Assembly: GCA_963722495.1 (NCBI GenBank) | Contig: CAVRND010000011.1 | Location: forward strand, 372,001-436,000 | DNA length: 64,000 nucleotides | Origin: Hyphomicrobium_A sp963722495 | GTDB lineage: Bacteria > Pseudomonadota > Alphaproteobacteria > Rhizobiales > Hyphomicrobiaceae | Reading direction: 5' to 3' | Part shown: positions 37,128 through 45,592 of the stretch, one piece after another | Numbering within the stretch: the first letter of the stretch is position 1 | Layout of the letters: each line of letters opens with the position of its first letter | Position numbers and translations under genes: made by a program | Notes under the pieces: generated by a model | Database searches by the model: none | Seen by the model: the letters and a program-made list of their open reading frames with translations, nothing else | Told to the model about the DNA's origin: nothing

Positions 37128-38588
37128 TTGGAACTGACGCTTTCACTCGACGCCGGCGCTGAGCGCTCTCTCCAAGTCCAGATATTCGAGCAAGTCCGCT
37201 CGATGATCCTCGGGGGTCAGCTGAAGGCGGGAATGGCACTGCCGCCGAGCCGCTTACTGGCCGAACGTGTCAACGTCTCGCGCAATACGGTGACCATCGC
37301 CTACGACCGGCTCGTCGCTGAAGGATACGTGGAGTCCCGCGGCACGGCCGGCACCTTCGTCAGCTCAATTCTGCCGGACGATCTGCTGCTCATTCGCAGC
37401 CGCGATCGCACGCAGACGAACGGCCCCGTTCCCGACGAGCCGAGCGAGCCGCTTCTGTGCTTTGCGGGCTCTCCGGGCGGCGGCAACGATCGTCCGGCGC
37501 TCGACTTCTGGGTCGGGCGGTCTGACCCGACTGCCTTTCCGATCAAGACCTGGCGCCGCATCGTCAATCGCAAACTGGCGGGCGAAATTTCCTACCTGAC
37601 CGACTATTGCGATCCGGCCGGCCTGCCGGAGCTACGCGAGGCGATCGCCGACCATCTCGGCCGTGCGCGCGGAATGCCGGTGACCAAGGACCAGATTATC
37701 GTCACTGCAGGGGGCCAGGACGCGCTCAATCTCGTGTACAATCTCGTCGGCCCGCACACCCGGCAGCTCTGCATCGAGAACCCCTGCTATCAGGGCGCCG
37801 CGATGTTGTTCAGGAGCACCTCGCACGAGATCCATCCGGTGCCTGTCGATGCCGAAGGCATCCAGGTCGAGCTACTGCCTAAGGCAAAGGGCAGCCTTCT
37901 CTACGTGACGCCGTCGCATCAATTCCCCACCGGCGTCATGCTCACGCTCAATCGCCGCTTGGCGCTGCTCCGCTGGGCGGAGGAGACCGACAGCTATATT
38001 GTCGAGGACGACTACGACAGCGACTTTCGTTACGACGGCCCGCCACTCACGGCGTTGGCGGGGCTCGATCGCTGCCGGCGCGTCTTCTACGTCGGCACGT
38101 TCTCAAAATCGGTTGGGGCCGGCCTGCGCGTCGGCTATGCGGTGCTGCCCCGGATCCGCTGGGATGAGGCGCGGTTACTCAAGGCGCAGATGAGCAACGG
38201 CCAGTCGTGGCTCGAGCAGGCGGCGTTGGCCGAGTTCATCACCGAGGGACACTTCGAGCGGCACCTGCGCAAGCTCAGGCAAATCTACAAGTCGCGCCGC
38301 GACCGTCTGGTCGCCGCGCTCAACGCCAACTTCGAAGCACCGCAGCTCTCCGGCTCCGAAAGCGGGCTGCACTTCGTGTGGCGCCTGCCGGCTGGGTTTC
38401 CGCCGGCCCGGGAAATTCAGCTGCGCGCACGTCAACTCGGTGTCGGCGTCTATGCCTTGATGAGCGGCGCCGCCTTCGATTTCGATGTGGCCGCACCCGA
38501 CAACGTTCTCGTGCTTGGCTACTCATCGCTCGGCGAGCAGCAGATCGACGCCGCCGTCGCCAAGCTCAAGGCATTGCTGAGCGATTAG
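37128..38588 (+). CDS. MocR-type regulator (GntR HTH fused to aminotransferase domain)
   Basis: The protein has 486 residues and starts at a TTG with GAGG seven bases before. The N-terminal winged helix (RLLAERVNVSRNTVTIAYDR, about 10-75) is joined by a linker to a class I aminotransferase-like domain (PLP lysine in GTFSKSVGAGLRVGY, VEDDYDSDFRYDG). MocR proteins use PLP or amino compounds as effectors. It is divergent from the molybdopterin oxidoreductase-fpr operon and likely controls it. Confidence 0.92.
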   Translation: MELTLSLDAGAERSLQVQIFEQVRSMILGGQLKAGMALPPSRLLAERVNVSRNTVTIAYDRLVAEGYVESRGTAGTFVSSILPDDLLLIRSRDRTQTNGPVPDEPSEPLLCFAGSPGGGNDRPALDFWVGRSDPTAFPIKTWRRIVNRKLAGEISYLTDYCDPAGLPELREAIADHLGRARGMPVTKDQIIVTAGGQDALNLVYNLVGPHTRQLCIENPCYQGAAMLFRSTSHEIHPVPVDAEGIQVELLPKAKGSLLYVTPSHQFPTGVMLTLNRRLALLRWAEETDSYIVEDDYDSDFRYDGPPLTALAGLDRCRRVFYVGTFSKSVGAGLRVGYAVLPRIRWDEARLLKAQMSNGQSWLEQAALAEFITEGHFERHLRKLRQIYKSRRDRLVAALNANFEAPQLSGSESGLHFVWRLPAGFPPAREIQLRARQLGVGVYALMSGAAFDFDVAAPDNVLVLGYSSLGEQQIDAAVAKLKALLSD

Positions 38589-38691
38589 GGTTACATGTTC
38601 AGGATCATCAAAGATGCGCCCCTCTCTGCTCGAGAAGCGCTGACAGGTCGCGCCGGAAGAAGTGCGCGCTACATTGTTCTGACTAGGAAAT

Positions 38692-38767
38692 TGGTGGAGC
38701 CGAGGGGAATCGAACCCCTGACCTCTGCAGTGCGATTGCAGCGCTCTCCCATCTGAGCTACGGCCCC
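38692..38767 (-). tRNA. tRNA-Ala (anticodon CGC)
   Basis: A complete 76-nt tRNA with encoded CCA. Acceptor GGGGCCG pairs with CGGCTCC (one wobble), D arm GCTCAGATGGGAGAGC, anticodon stem CTGCA/TGCAG with loop ATCGCAC, T arm AGGGG/CCCCT with loop TTCGATT. It decodes GCG. Confidence 0.96.
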
Positions 38768-38911
38768 GGGCAGTTCGGCGGCATTTAGAGGGCCACCTCG
38801 AATCTTGTCAAGGAACGCGCGGAAAGCACAGCTCGTGGGGACGGGCGCGCTTGCAGGGCAGAGCCGTCAAAGGCTACACGTGGCCCCAGAAAGCACCTGG
38901 AGCGCGGCACG

Positions 38912-39217
38912 ATGGTCCTTCTTCGCCTAATCGACTTCCTCGGCTACCTCATTCAGCTCTACGTCTACGTGATCATCGCCAGCGTCATTCTCAGCTGGCT
39001 GATGGCCTTCGGCGTCGTCAACCCCTACAACCCGACCGTCCGCGCCATCTGGCAGGGCTTAAATGCCGTCACCGAGCCGTTGCTGCGCCCGATCCGCAAC
39101 ATGCTGCCCAATATGGGCGCCATCGACATCGCTCCGATCGTGCTGCTGCTGGCCTGTTTCTTCCTGCAAAGCGTCGTGCTCGGGTCGCTGCGCGATCTGC
39201 TCGTCACGGCGGGATGA
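38912..39217 (+). CDS. YggT family membrane protein
   Basis: The protein has 101 residues with two or three transmembrane helices. The family motif is clear (VVNPYNPTVRAIWQGLNAVT then EPLLRPIRNMLP). YggT proteins are linked to osmotic shock resistance and, in Gram-positives, to division (YlmG). Its stop overlaps the start of the DUF167 gene by four bases, a pairing conserved in proteobacteria. Confidence 0.92.
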   Translation: MVLLRLIDFLGYLIQLYVYVIIASVILSWLMAFGVVNPYNPTVRAIWQGLNAVTEPLLRPIRNMLPNMGAIDIAPIVLLLACFFLQSVVLGSLRDLLVTAG

Positions 39218-39561
39218 GCGGCCCGATGACTGGCCCTGGCACCGACGCCGAAATGCCCTGGCGGACCGGGAACGGGTGCGTCATCGTGCGGGTACGCCTG
39301 ACGCCGAAATCCTCGGTAGAAGGCGTCGACGGCGTGGCCCCGAGCGCGGAAGGGGCGGCGCTTGCCGCCCGCGTCCGCGCGGTGCCGGCGGAGGGCGAAG
39401 CCAATGCGGCGGTTGAGAAGCTGGTCGCCCGCTGGCTCGACGTGCCGAAAAGCTCGGTGCGCGTGACGGCGGGGGCAAAATCCCGCATCAAGTCGCTCAC
39501 CATCAGCGGGGAAACGAATTACCTCGAGCAGCGCCTGCGGGCCAAGCTCGCGCCCACATGA
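39214..39561 (+). CDS. DUF167 (YggU) family protein
   Basis: The protein has 115 residues. The DUF167 core is seen in VRVRLTPKSSVEGVDGV, VRAVPAEGEANAAVEKLVA and GAKSRIKSLTI. It is a small alpha/beta fold of unknown function, coupled to yggT by an ATGA overlap. folD follows after 43 bp with its own GGGAGGAAG site, and the three genes may form one transcript. Confidence 0.9.
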   Translation: MSGPMTGPGTDAEMPWRTGNGCVIVRVRLTPKSSVEGVDGVAPSAEGAALAARVRAVPAEGEANAAVEKLVARWLDVPKSSVRVTAGAKSRIKSLTISGETNYLEQRLRAKLAPT

Positions 39562-39604
39562 ATGTGGGCGGCACAATGACAGATCCTAGGGAGGAAGTTT
39601 CGTA

Positions 39605-40489
39605 ATGACCGCTTACGTCATCGACGGCAAGGCAATCGCCGCCAAGGTGCGCTCCGATGTTGCCGCCGATGTGGCCATGCTCAAGGCGCAGCACGGCTTC
39701 GTTCCCGGACTTGCCGTCGTGCTGGTGGGCGAGGATCCGGCGAGCAAGGTCTACGTGCGCAACAAGGCGGCGCAGACGGTCGAGTGCGGCATGCAGTCGT
39801 TCGAGCACAAGCTGGCCGAGGACACGCCCGAGCAGGTGGTGCTCGACCTTGTCGCCAAGCTGAATGCCGATCCGAACGTCAACGGCATCCTGGTTCAGAT
39901 GCCGCTCCCCAAGCACATGGATTCGAACAAGGTGCTGGAGCTGATCGACCCGTTGAAGGATGTCGACGGCTTCCACCCGATGAACGTCGGCCGCCTGTCG
40001 ATCGGCGAGCGCGCGCTGGCGCCCTGCACGCCCGTCGGCTCGATCATCCTGTCGAAGTCGGTGAAGCACGACCTGTCGGGGCTCAACGCCGTCGTCGTCG
40101 GCCGCTCCAACATCGTCGGCAAGCCGATGGCGCAGCTGCTGCTGCGCGAGAACTGCACCGTGACCATCGCGCATTCGCGCACCAAGGATCTGCCGGACGT
40201 CGTGCGCGCGGCCGACCTTGTCGTCGCCGCCATCGGCAAGCCGGAGTTCGTCAAGGGCGACTGGATCAAGCCGGGCGCCATCGTCATCGACGTCGGCATC
40301 AACCGCGTCCTCAAGCCAGACGGCAAGGGCAAGATCGTCGGCGACGTTGACTTTGCCGAGGCGGTGAAGGTGGCGGGCGCCATTACGCCGGTGCCGGGTG
40401 GCGTCGGTCCGATGACCATCGCCTGCCTGCTCAAGAACACCGTCGAAGCCGCCATGATGCAGCGCGGCCTGCTCGCCAAGGCAGCCTGA
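39605..40489 (+). CDS. folD: Methylene-tetrahydrofolate dehydrogenase/cyclohydrolase
   Basis: The protein has 294 residues. Signature GEDPASKVYVRNKAAQTVEC with the catalytic Lys, PLPKHMDSNKVLELIDPLKD, NADP-binding VVGRSNIVGKPMAQLLL and PVPGGVGPMTIACLL are intact. It interconverts methylene-, methenyl- and formyl-tetrahydrofolate in the cytoplasm. In a serine-cycle methylotroph it can serve both biosynthesis and C1 assimilation. Confidence 0.97.
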   Translation: MTAYVIDGKAIAAKVRSDVAADVAMLKAQHGFVPGLAVVLVGEDPASKVYVRNKAAQTVECGMQSFEHKLAEDTPEQVVLDLVAKLNADPNVNGILVQMPLPKHMDSNKVLELIDPLKDVDGFHPMNVGRLSIGERALAPCTPVGSIILSKSVKHDLSGLNAVVVGRSNIVGKPMAQLLLRENCTVTIAHSRTKDLPDVVRAADLVVAAIGKPEFVKGDWIKPGAIVIDVGINRVLKPDGKGKIVGDVDFAEAVKVAGAITPVPGGVGPMTIACLLKNTVEAAMMQRGLLAKAA

Positions 40490-40492
40490 CGT

Positions 40493-40513
40493 TAGGCAAT
40501 AGGCAATAGGCAA
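40493..40513 (+). repeat. Left heptamer array, three tandem TAGGCAA
   Basis: Three exact copies of TAGGCAA begin three bases after the folD stop. The inverted form appears at 40930-40950 on the far side of the four-helix-bundle gene. Confidence 0.9.
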
Positions 40514-40552
40514 TGGGGGCGGCGCGTTTCGGGCGGCTGCCCCTCTTGGTAT

Positions 40553-40937
40553 TCAGCGGCTTAATGATTGGATCGACTTGATCAGCGCGTTGAGCATTTT
40601 TCCGACCCGCTCAGACTGTTCAAGCAAGCGAGCCGCCTGCTCGTTGCCGAAGGCTCCGAGTCGCTGTGCCAGCAAGACGTGTGTATCGAGCTCGTTTAGC
40701 GAGCCGCGAGCGACCTTTAGAAACTGAGCATAGGATCCAGGGCTTTGACGCCCGTATCCTTCCGCGATGTTGGCGGGGCACCGACGCGGCTGCGCGGATT
40801 GTCTGGTCAGCGAGGGCATATCTCCAACGGGATGGGGCGCTCACCACAGCCCGATAGGTGGCTTCTGCCAACGCCATCGCCTCCTGCCAGACGTTGAGAT
40901 CTCGGTGCGATGAGATCTTCTGCAAGCCAATGCCCAT
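40553..40937 (-). pseudogene. Four-helix-bundle (S23/IVS, Avd-like) protein, frameshifted
   Basis: About 127 residues when joined. It matches the family first known from 23S rRNA intervening sequences and related to Avd of diversity-generating retroelements (HRDLNVWQEAMALAEATYRA, DQTIRAAASVPANIAEGYGR, FLKVARGSLNELDTHVLLA). One extra C in a C run near 40786 breaks SVPANIAEG. Its ATG lies inside the right heptamer array. Family members bind nucleic acid as pentamers; their free-standing role is unknown. Confidence 0.85.
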
Positions 40938-40950
40938 TGCCTATTGCCCA
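40930..40950 (-). repeat. Right heptamer array, inverted TAGGCAA-like repeats
   Basis: Read on the plus strand: ATGCCCA, TTGCCTA, TTGCCCA, in register and followed by ATGCCGT. TTGCCTA is the exact complement of the left-array heptamer. It contains the start codon of the four-helix-bundle gene and lies 8 bp from the yifB stop. Confidence 0.8.
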
Positions 40951-40957
40951 ATGCCGT

Positions 40958-42488
40958 CTATGCGGCGCTTCGCTGCCGCAGCGTTTCGCCGCGATAGCTC
41001 AGCGCTTCGGCGACGTGCACGCGGCCGATGCCGTCGGCGCCGTCGAGATCGGCAAGGGTGCGCGCAACGCGCAGCGTGCGGTGAAAGCCGCGCGCCGAGA
41101 GGCGCAGCGCGTCGGCGGCCTGGCGCATCAACGCGGCGCCTTCGGCGTCGGGCGTGGCGATGTCCTCCAGTATGCGGCCGCTGCATTCGGCGTTGGTGCG
41201 CAGCCCCTTGACGCCGAGCGCCGCAAAGCGCGCCCGCTGCACCTCGCGCGCCCGCGCCACCCGCGCCCGCACCTGGGCGCTGTCCTCGGTCGGCGCCGGA
41301 AGAATGAGATCGGCCGCGCTCACCGCCGGCACTTCGATTTGCAGATCGATGCGGTCGAGCAGCGGGCCCGAGATGCGTGCCTGATACTCGGACGCGCAGC
41401 GCTCCCCGCGCTTGCAGGTGACGCCCGGTCCGCCACCGCCGCACTTGCACGGGTTCATTGCCGCCACGAGCTGGATGCGCGACGGGTAGGCGATGCGATG
41501 GTTGGCGCGCGCGATGACCGTCTCGCCGGTCTCCAGCGGCTGGCGCAACGCGTCGAGCACGCCCGGCTGGAACTCCGGCAACTCGTCGAGGAACAGCACG
41601 CCGAGGTGGGCAAGGCTCACCTCGCCCGGACGCGGACGCGTGCCGCCGCCGACCAGGGCCGCCATGCTGGCGGAATGATGCGGCGCCCGGAACGGCCGCT
41701 CGGTCGCCAGCTTGCCGCCCATCAGCTCGCCGGCGAGGCTGTGCACCATCGAGACGTCAAGCATCTCCTCCGGCGACAGCGGCGGCAGGATCGACGGCAG
41801 CCGCGCCGCCAGCATCGACTTGCCCGCGCCCGGGGGGCCGACCATCAGGAGATTGTGCCCGCCGGCGGCGGCGACCTCGAGCGCGCGCTTGGCGCTCTCC
41901 TGGCCTTTGACGTCGGCGAGATCGGGCAATACGCCGTCCTCGCCGCTCCAAGCCCGGCTTGGGCCGCGCCAGCGTCTGCAGACCCTTGAAGTGATTGACG
42001 AGCGACAGCAGATGCGGCGCCGCGAGGATGTCCACATCTTCGCCCGCCCACGCCGCCTCGGGGCCGCAGGCGGCGGGACAGATCAGCCCCTTGCCCATGG
42101 CGTTGGCGCCGATGGCGGCGGGCAGCGCGCCCGGCACGGCGCGGATCGAGCCGTCGAGCGCCAGCTCGCCGATCGCCGCGTAACCGGCGACGGCGTCGGG
42201 CGCCACCGCCTCCATCGCCACCATCATGGCGAGCAGGATCGGCAGGTCGAACTGGCTGCCCTCCTTCGGCAGGTCGGCCGGCGCCAGGTTCACCGTCACG
42301 TGCTTGTAGGGAAGGCCGAGACCGACGGCGTGCAGCGCGTTGCGCACCCGCTCGGAGCTCTCGGCCACGGCCTTGTCGGGCAACCCGACGATGACGAAGG
42401 CGTGCCGGCCCGGCGTGATGCGCACCTGCACCTCGACGGGGCGGGCCTCGATGCCGACAAACGCGAGCGTGGAAATCTGCCCGTACAT
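40958..42488 (-). pseudogene. YifB/ComM-family Mg-chelatase-like AAA ATPase, frameshifted
   Basis: About 509 residues when joined, the usual length. N-terminal lon-protease-like domain (ARPVEVQVRITPGRHAFVIV), Walker A (MVGPPGAGKSMLAARLP), Walker B (GVLFLDELPEF), a CKCGGGG...CKRGERC Cys set and the C-terminal winged helix (RGFHRTLRVARTLADLDG) are present. One extra base near 41948 breaks the linker before DGVLPDLADVKGQE. ComM promotes branch migration in natural transformation; a ComF homologue occurs at 12.5 kb. Confidence 0.9.
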
Positions 42489-42594
42489 GCTGCGTGAAGC
42501 CCGCCCCCACAGGCCGAAACGGCCTATGCAACCCTAGCGTGAAGCGTTCAGTTCAGCAAGAACATTGTGGGAACGGACAAAGAGCAGGGGGCGC

Positions 42595-42925
42595 TAGGCC
42601 GCTCGCACGCTGGCGTGCAAGCGCCACCGGTGGGTGATTTCGAACCTAGTCGTAGAGGGAGGTCGGCGCACAGCCCCTCGACTGGCCGACCTCCGCTGCT
42701 GGCGCGTGGGGGCGCAGCAGCCTGGCCTCACTGGCGATTTTGGTCGGCCCTCGCAAGGGGCCGCAAGATTAGTCTTGGTACGGAAGCTGACCGAGCGGTC
42801 TTCCGTTTACGTCTCATTAATCGACTCTGCGCCAGCGTTGGGTTCAGCCGATGACCCTTCCCTTTCGTCCATCGGACGCCGCAAGGCCATGAGGCCCCAG
42901 CCCCGACAGCCGCTGGGGCCTTTTT
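42595..42925 (+). ncRNA. Candidate structured non-coding RNA
   Basis: Between two minus-strand genes (gap 42489-42982) the plus strand can form a series of stems: 42605-42618 (GCACGC), 42658-42694 (GGAGGTCGG, 9 bp), 42695-42721 (GCTGCT plus GCGC), 42746-42762, 42780-42806 (ACGGAA plus GACCG) and 42848-42875 (CCGATG), ending in a strong terminator. No plus-strand protein gene exists upstream to account for that terminator. I could not match it to RNase P, tmRNA, SRP or 6S RNA by their core motifs. The 5' end is a guess. Confidence 0.4.
42892..42925 (+). terminator. Rho-independent terminator
   Basis: AGGCCCCAGC pairs perfectly with GCTGGGGCCT over a 10-base loop and runs into TTTTT. There is no T run on the minus strand, so it acts on plus-strand transcription. 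Confidence 0.85.
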
Positions 42926-42982
42926 GCGTTTGGTGCTCGACGGAAGAGGCTGCGCTGGGACCGCCGCCCAGAGACGTGCGGC

Positions 42983-43784
42983 CTAAGCCGACGCCGGAAG
43001 CGGGCGCACGGCCAGCACGGTCGTGTTGTCCTGGTGCGGGTCGCGCATGGACTCGACGGCGCGGATCAGCGCGTTGGCCACCGACTCGGCGCCATCGTCG
43101 GCGTAGGCCGACACGATGCGCTGGATCTCGGTGCCCTCCAGCGTGTGCAGGCCGTCGCTGGCGAGGATGACGTAGTCGCCCTCCTCCAGCACCAGCGGCC
43201 GGCGCGAGACGTCGACGAGGTCGAGCTCATCGCCGGTCACCGCGGATCGCAGCATGTGCCGGCGCGGGTCGGACTTCGCCTGCTCGGGCGTGATCTTGCC
43301 CTGCGCCGCCATGCCGGTCGAGCTCGGGCGCCAACGAGTGGTCCTCATTGAGCAGCGCGATCTCGCCGCGGCGGAACAGCAGCAGCGGGCTGTCGCCGAC
43401 GCTCACCCATTCGACGCCCTCGTTGCCGAACACGGCGGCGACGAGCGTCGTCCCCATGCCGGCCAGCGTCGGGTTGGCGCGCACCTGCGCGGCGATGGAA
43501 TCGTTGGCCGAGGTGAGCGACTTGATCAGCCGCTCGGGACGCGAGCCGTTCAGCCCCGCGTAGGCGGAGATGAAGCTGTCGCACACCATGCGGCTCGCGA
43601 GCGCGCCGGCCGTGTGTCCGCCCATGCCGTCGGCCAGCACGGCGACGAGGCGCGTGTTGTTGGCGGTCGGCGGCACGTCGGCGCTCCCGCCCGTCCTATC
43701 CTTAGGCGGCCAGAATGCGCTCGAGTCTTCCTGGTAGTCTCTCGCGCCCTTGGTGGCGCGAGAGGCATGATCGAATGCCTGCAT
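42983..43784 (-). pseudogene. PP2C-family Ser/Thr protein phosphatase, frameshifted
   Basis: About 266 residues when joined. PP2C motifs: KGARDYQEDSS, VAVLADGMGGHTAGALAS (metal-binding Asp and Gly), GMGTTLVAAVF, WVSVGDSPLLLFR, VILASDGLHTL and DNTTVLAV. One extra G near 43325 breaks APELDRMAAQGKI. Its start meets the stop of the FHA gene (shared base 43784), so the two are translated together. It probably reverses the nearby kinase. Confidence 0.9.
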
Positions 43785-44557
43785 CAGTCCTTGGCATCGC
43801 TAAGCTCGGCCCAATCGAAATCCGCCCCGCAGAACGGCACGAACACGAGCTGCGTGCGCCCGATCGTGATCACGTCCATCTGGTGCAGCTCGACCGCTCC
43901 GGTGGGTCGCTTGTCGTTGATAGAAACGACGTTGGTCTTCGCTAAGTTCGGCACGAACAGAAAAGATCGTGCGGCCGAATCATAGCGAATATAGGCCTGC
44001 TCTTCCGAGGAAATCGAATCGTCGCCGAAATCGAGCGGGATACGCTGCGTCGGGGCGCGTCCGACCGTGTTGTTGCCCTCGAAGATGGGCCGGTAGCAGC
44101 CCATGCCGGCGCCGCCGACGATCACGAGCCAGCCCACGACCGGGTCCTGCTCGAAGGCGCCGCGCTTCACCTGCACCTTGCCGCGCACCAGCTGCGTGCG
44201 CGGCGAATCGTTCTCAACCTTCGGGGGGCCGCCGCGCACGACGCGCGTCGTCGGCGGTGCGCCGAACTCGACGTGCTTGTCCTGCGGCTTCAGCGATGTC
44301 TGGCCCTTGACCGCGAGCGCGGCTTCGGCGGCGCTCAGGCCGGCACCGGCCGGCGTCGCGGCGGGAGCGGCGTCGCCCTTCGCCGGCTCGGCTGCTGCCG
44401 GAGCGGGCTTTGGCGTGTCGGCCTTCGGCGCCATCTGCGTCGTGGGCTCTGCGGCCGCGGGCGCTGCTCCGCGTTGCGTGTCGTCGCGGCTCGCGGCGGC
44501 AAGCGCATCCTTCAGCGAGCCTAGGAACCGGCCCGGCTTCGCTCCCTGCTGAGTCAT
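43784..44557 (-). CDS. FHA-domain protein
   Basis: The protein has 257 residues. The first 110 are Ala/Pro-rich and disordered-looking. The C-terminal 130 hold an FHA domain (GCYRPIFEGNNTVGRAPTQR, SISSEEQAYIRYD, TNVVSINDKRPTG, MDVITIGRTQLVF). FHA domains read phosphothreonine. It is in an operon with the PP2C phosphatase, so it may dock or report phosphorylation by the kinase at 45.6 kb. Confidence 0.85.
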   Translation of the reverse strand: MTQQGAKPGRFLGSLKDALAAASRDDTQRGAAPAAAEPTTQMAPKADTPKPAPAAAEPAKGDAAPAATPAGAGLSAAEAALAVKGQTSLKPQDKHVEFGAPPTTRVVRGGPPKVENDSPRTQLVRGKVQVKRGAFEQDPVVGWLVIVGGAGMGCYRPIFEGNNTVGRAPTQRIPLDFGDDSISSEEQAYIRYDSAARSFLFVPNLAKTNVVSINDKRPTGAVELHQMDVITIGRTQLVFVPFCGADFDWAELSDAKD

Positions 44558-44668
44558 CGTTGTCCTCCGTTACGCCTTGGCGCTCTTCCGACATTATGCG
44601 TTCTCCTACCATGATAGACGACAAGGCTCGTCATATCTGCCGCAACCGCGTGCGGCGGTTGGCGTCCG

Positions 44669-45216
44669 TCACCCGACAGGCCTTGCGTCGAACTTCAGTT
44701 TCACTTCGCCGATGCCGATCACGTCGCCCTGTTTCAGGCGGCCTTCGCCGACGCGCATGCCGTTGATCAGCACGCCGTTGCCGTCGGCGCCCGAAAGATC
44801 GGTGACGACGACGTTTCCGTCGGTCGTGCGCCGGATCACCGCGTGGTAGCGATGCACGGTCTTTTCCGGCAGGCAGATGTCATTGTCGGCCTCGCGTCCG
44901 ATGCGCAGCATGGCGCGTCCGATGACATGGCGCTGGCCGGAGTGGGCAAGCTCGACCCACGCTTCCGTCGGCCAGGCTGACGCGTCCACGCGCGCCGTCA
45001 CGCCGCTGCGCAAAGGGTTGGCGCCGCGCAAAGATGGACGCGAAATCAACACGGTAGAATCGGGCGACCGGTGCGCTTCCGGCGCATCATGAGGCCGACG
45101 ATGGCGAGCGGCGGCAGCGCGATCAGCACCGCCAGCACGAGCATCAGCGCCGGCGCGCGATCGAACGTGTCGCCGAACCACGAGCCCAGCTGCCACCATG
45201 CCTCGGCGGTCGGCAT
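44669..45216 (-). pseudogene. Membrane-anchored FHA-domain protein, frameshifted
   Basis: About 182 residues when joined. After MPTAEAWWQLGSWFGDTFD there is one transmembrane helix (ALMLVLAVLIALPPLAIVGL) and then an FHA domain (IGREADNDICLPEKTVHRYH, LSGADGNGVLINGMRVGEG, GDVIGIGEVKL). One base is missing in a C run near 45057, between RTGRP and DSTVLIS. It heads the FHA-FHA-PP2C group on the minus strand, divergent from the kinase. Confidence 0.75.
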
Positions 45217-45523
45217 TGCAAGTGTAAAGGCGTCTGAAATCACCACTGCGCGCCCCGGCTGGGTGTGCCCGCTGCAAATGCAACATGAGTTTGGGAGATC
45301 GCGGCGAAGGCAATCGACAGCTTCGGCAGTGGCGACCACGGCGATCTCATGGTCTTCGTCTCAGGACAAATCAAAGTGCAGGTTCGGGCTGCATGACGGC
45401 AGGAACATGGCATTCGCCTCTCCAGCTCAGATTTGTTGGTAGCTTCGGCGTGCTCAAGCCGCCGCCACATTTGGCAGGCATAAATGTGTCGGAGGCAGTA
45501 CGGCAATTGACGCGCGGCGCGGC

Positions 45524-45557
45524 ACTAGTGTGATGATCGAGAAAATTGCCACACTAG
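45524..45557 (+). repeat. Element A3: internally deleted copy of repeat A
   Basis: 34 bp: the left arm of A (CTAGTGTGATGATCGAGAAA) followed almost directly by CACACTAG, so only 8-bp ends pair. It is 35 bp before the kinase start. The rest of the 376-bp gap 45217-45592 holds no gene I can support. Confidence 0.75.
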
Positions 45558-45592
45558 GCATACGAGGCTGACGATCGACGTCACGGAGAGCC

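Noticed and set aside
40910..41989. 359-residue plus-strand frame over yifB
   Set aside because: Antisense to Walker A/B motifs of YifB; no ribosome site or domain.
42634..43170. 178-residue frame across the structured RNA region and terminator
   Set aside because: It reads through a strong terminator and over the PP2C gene in antisense; Arg/Pro-rich without motifs.
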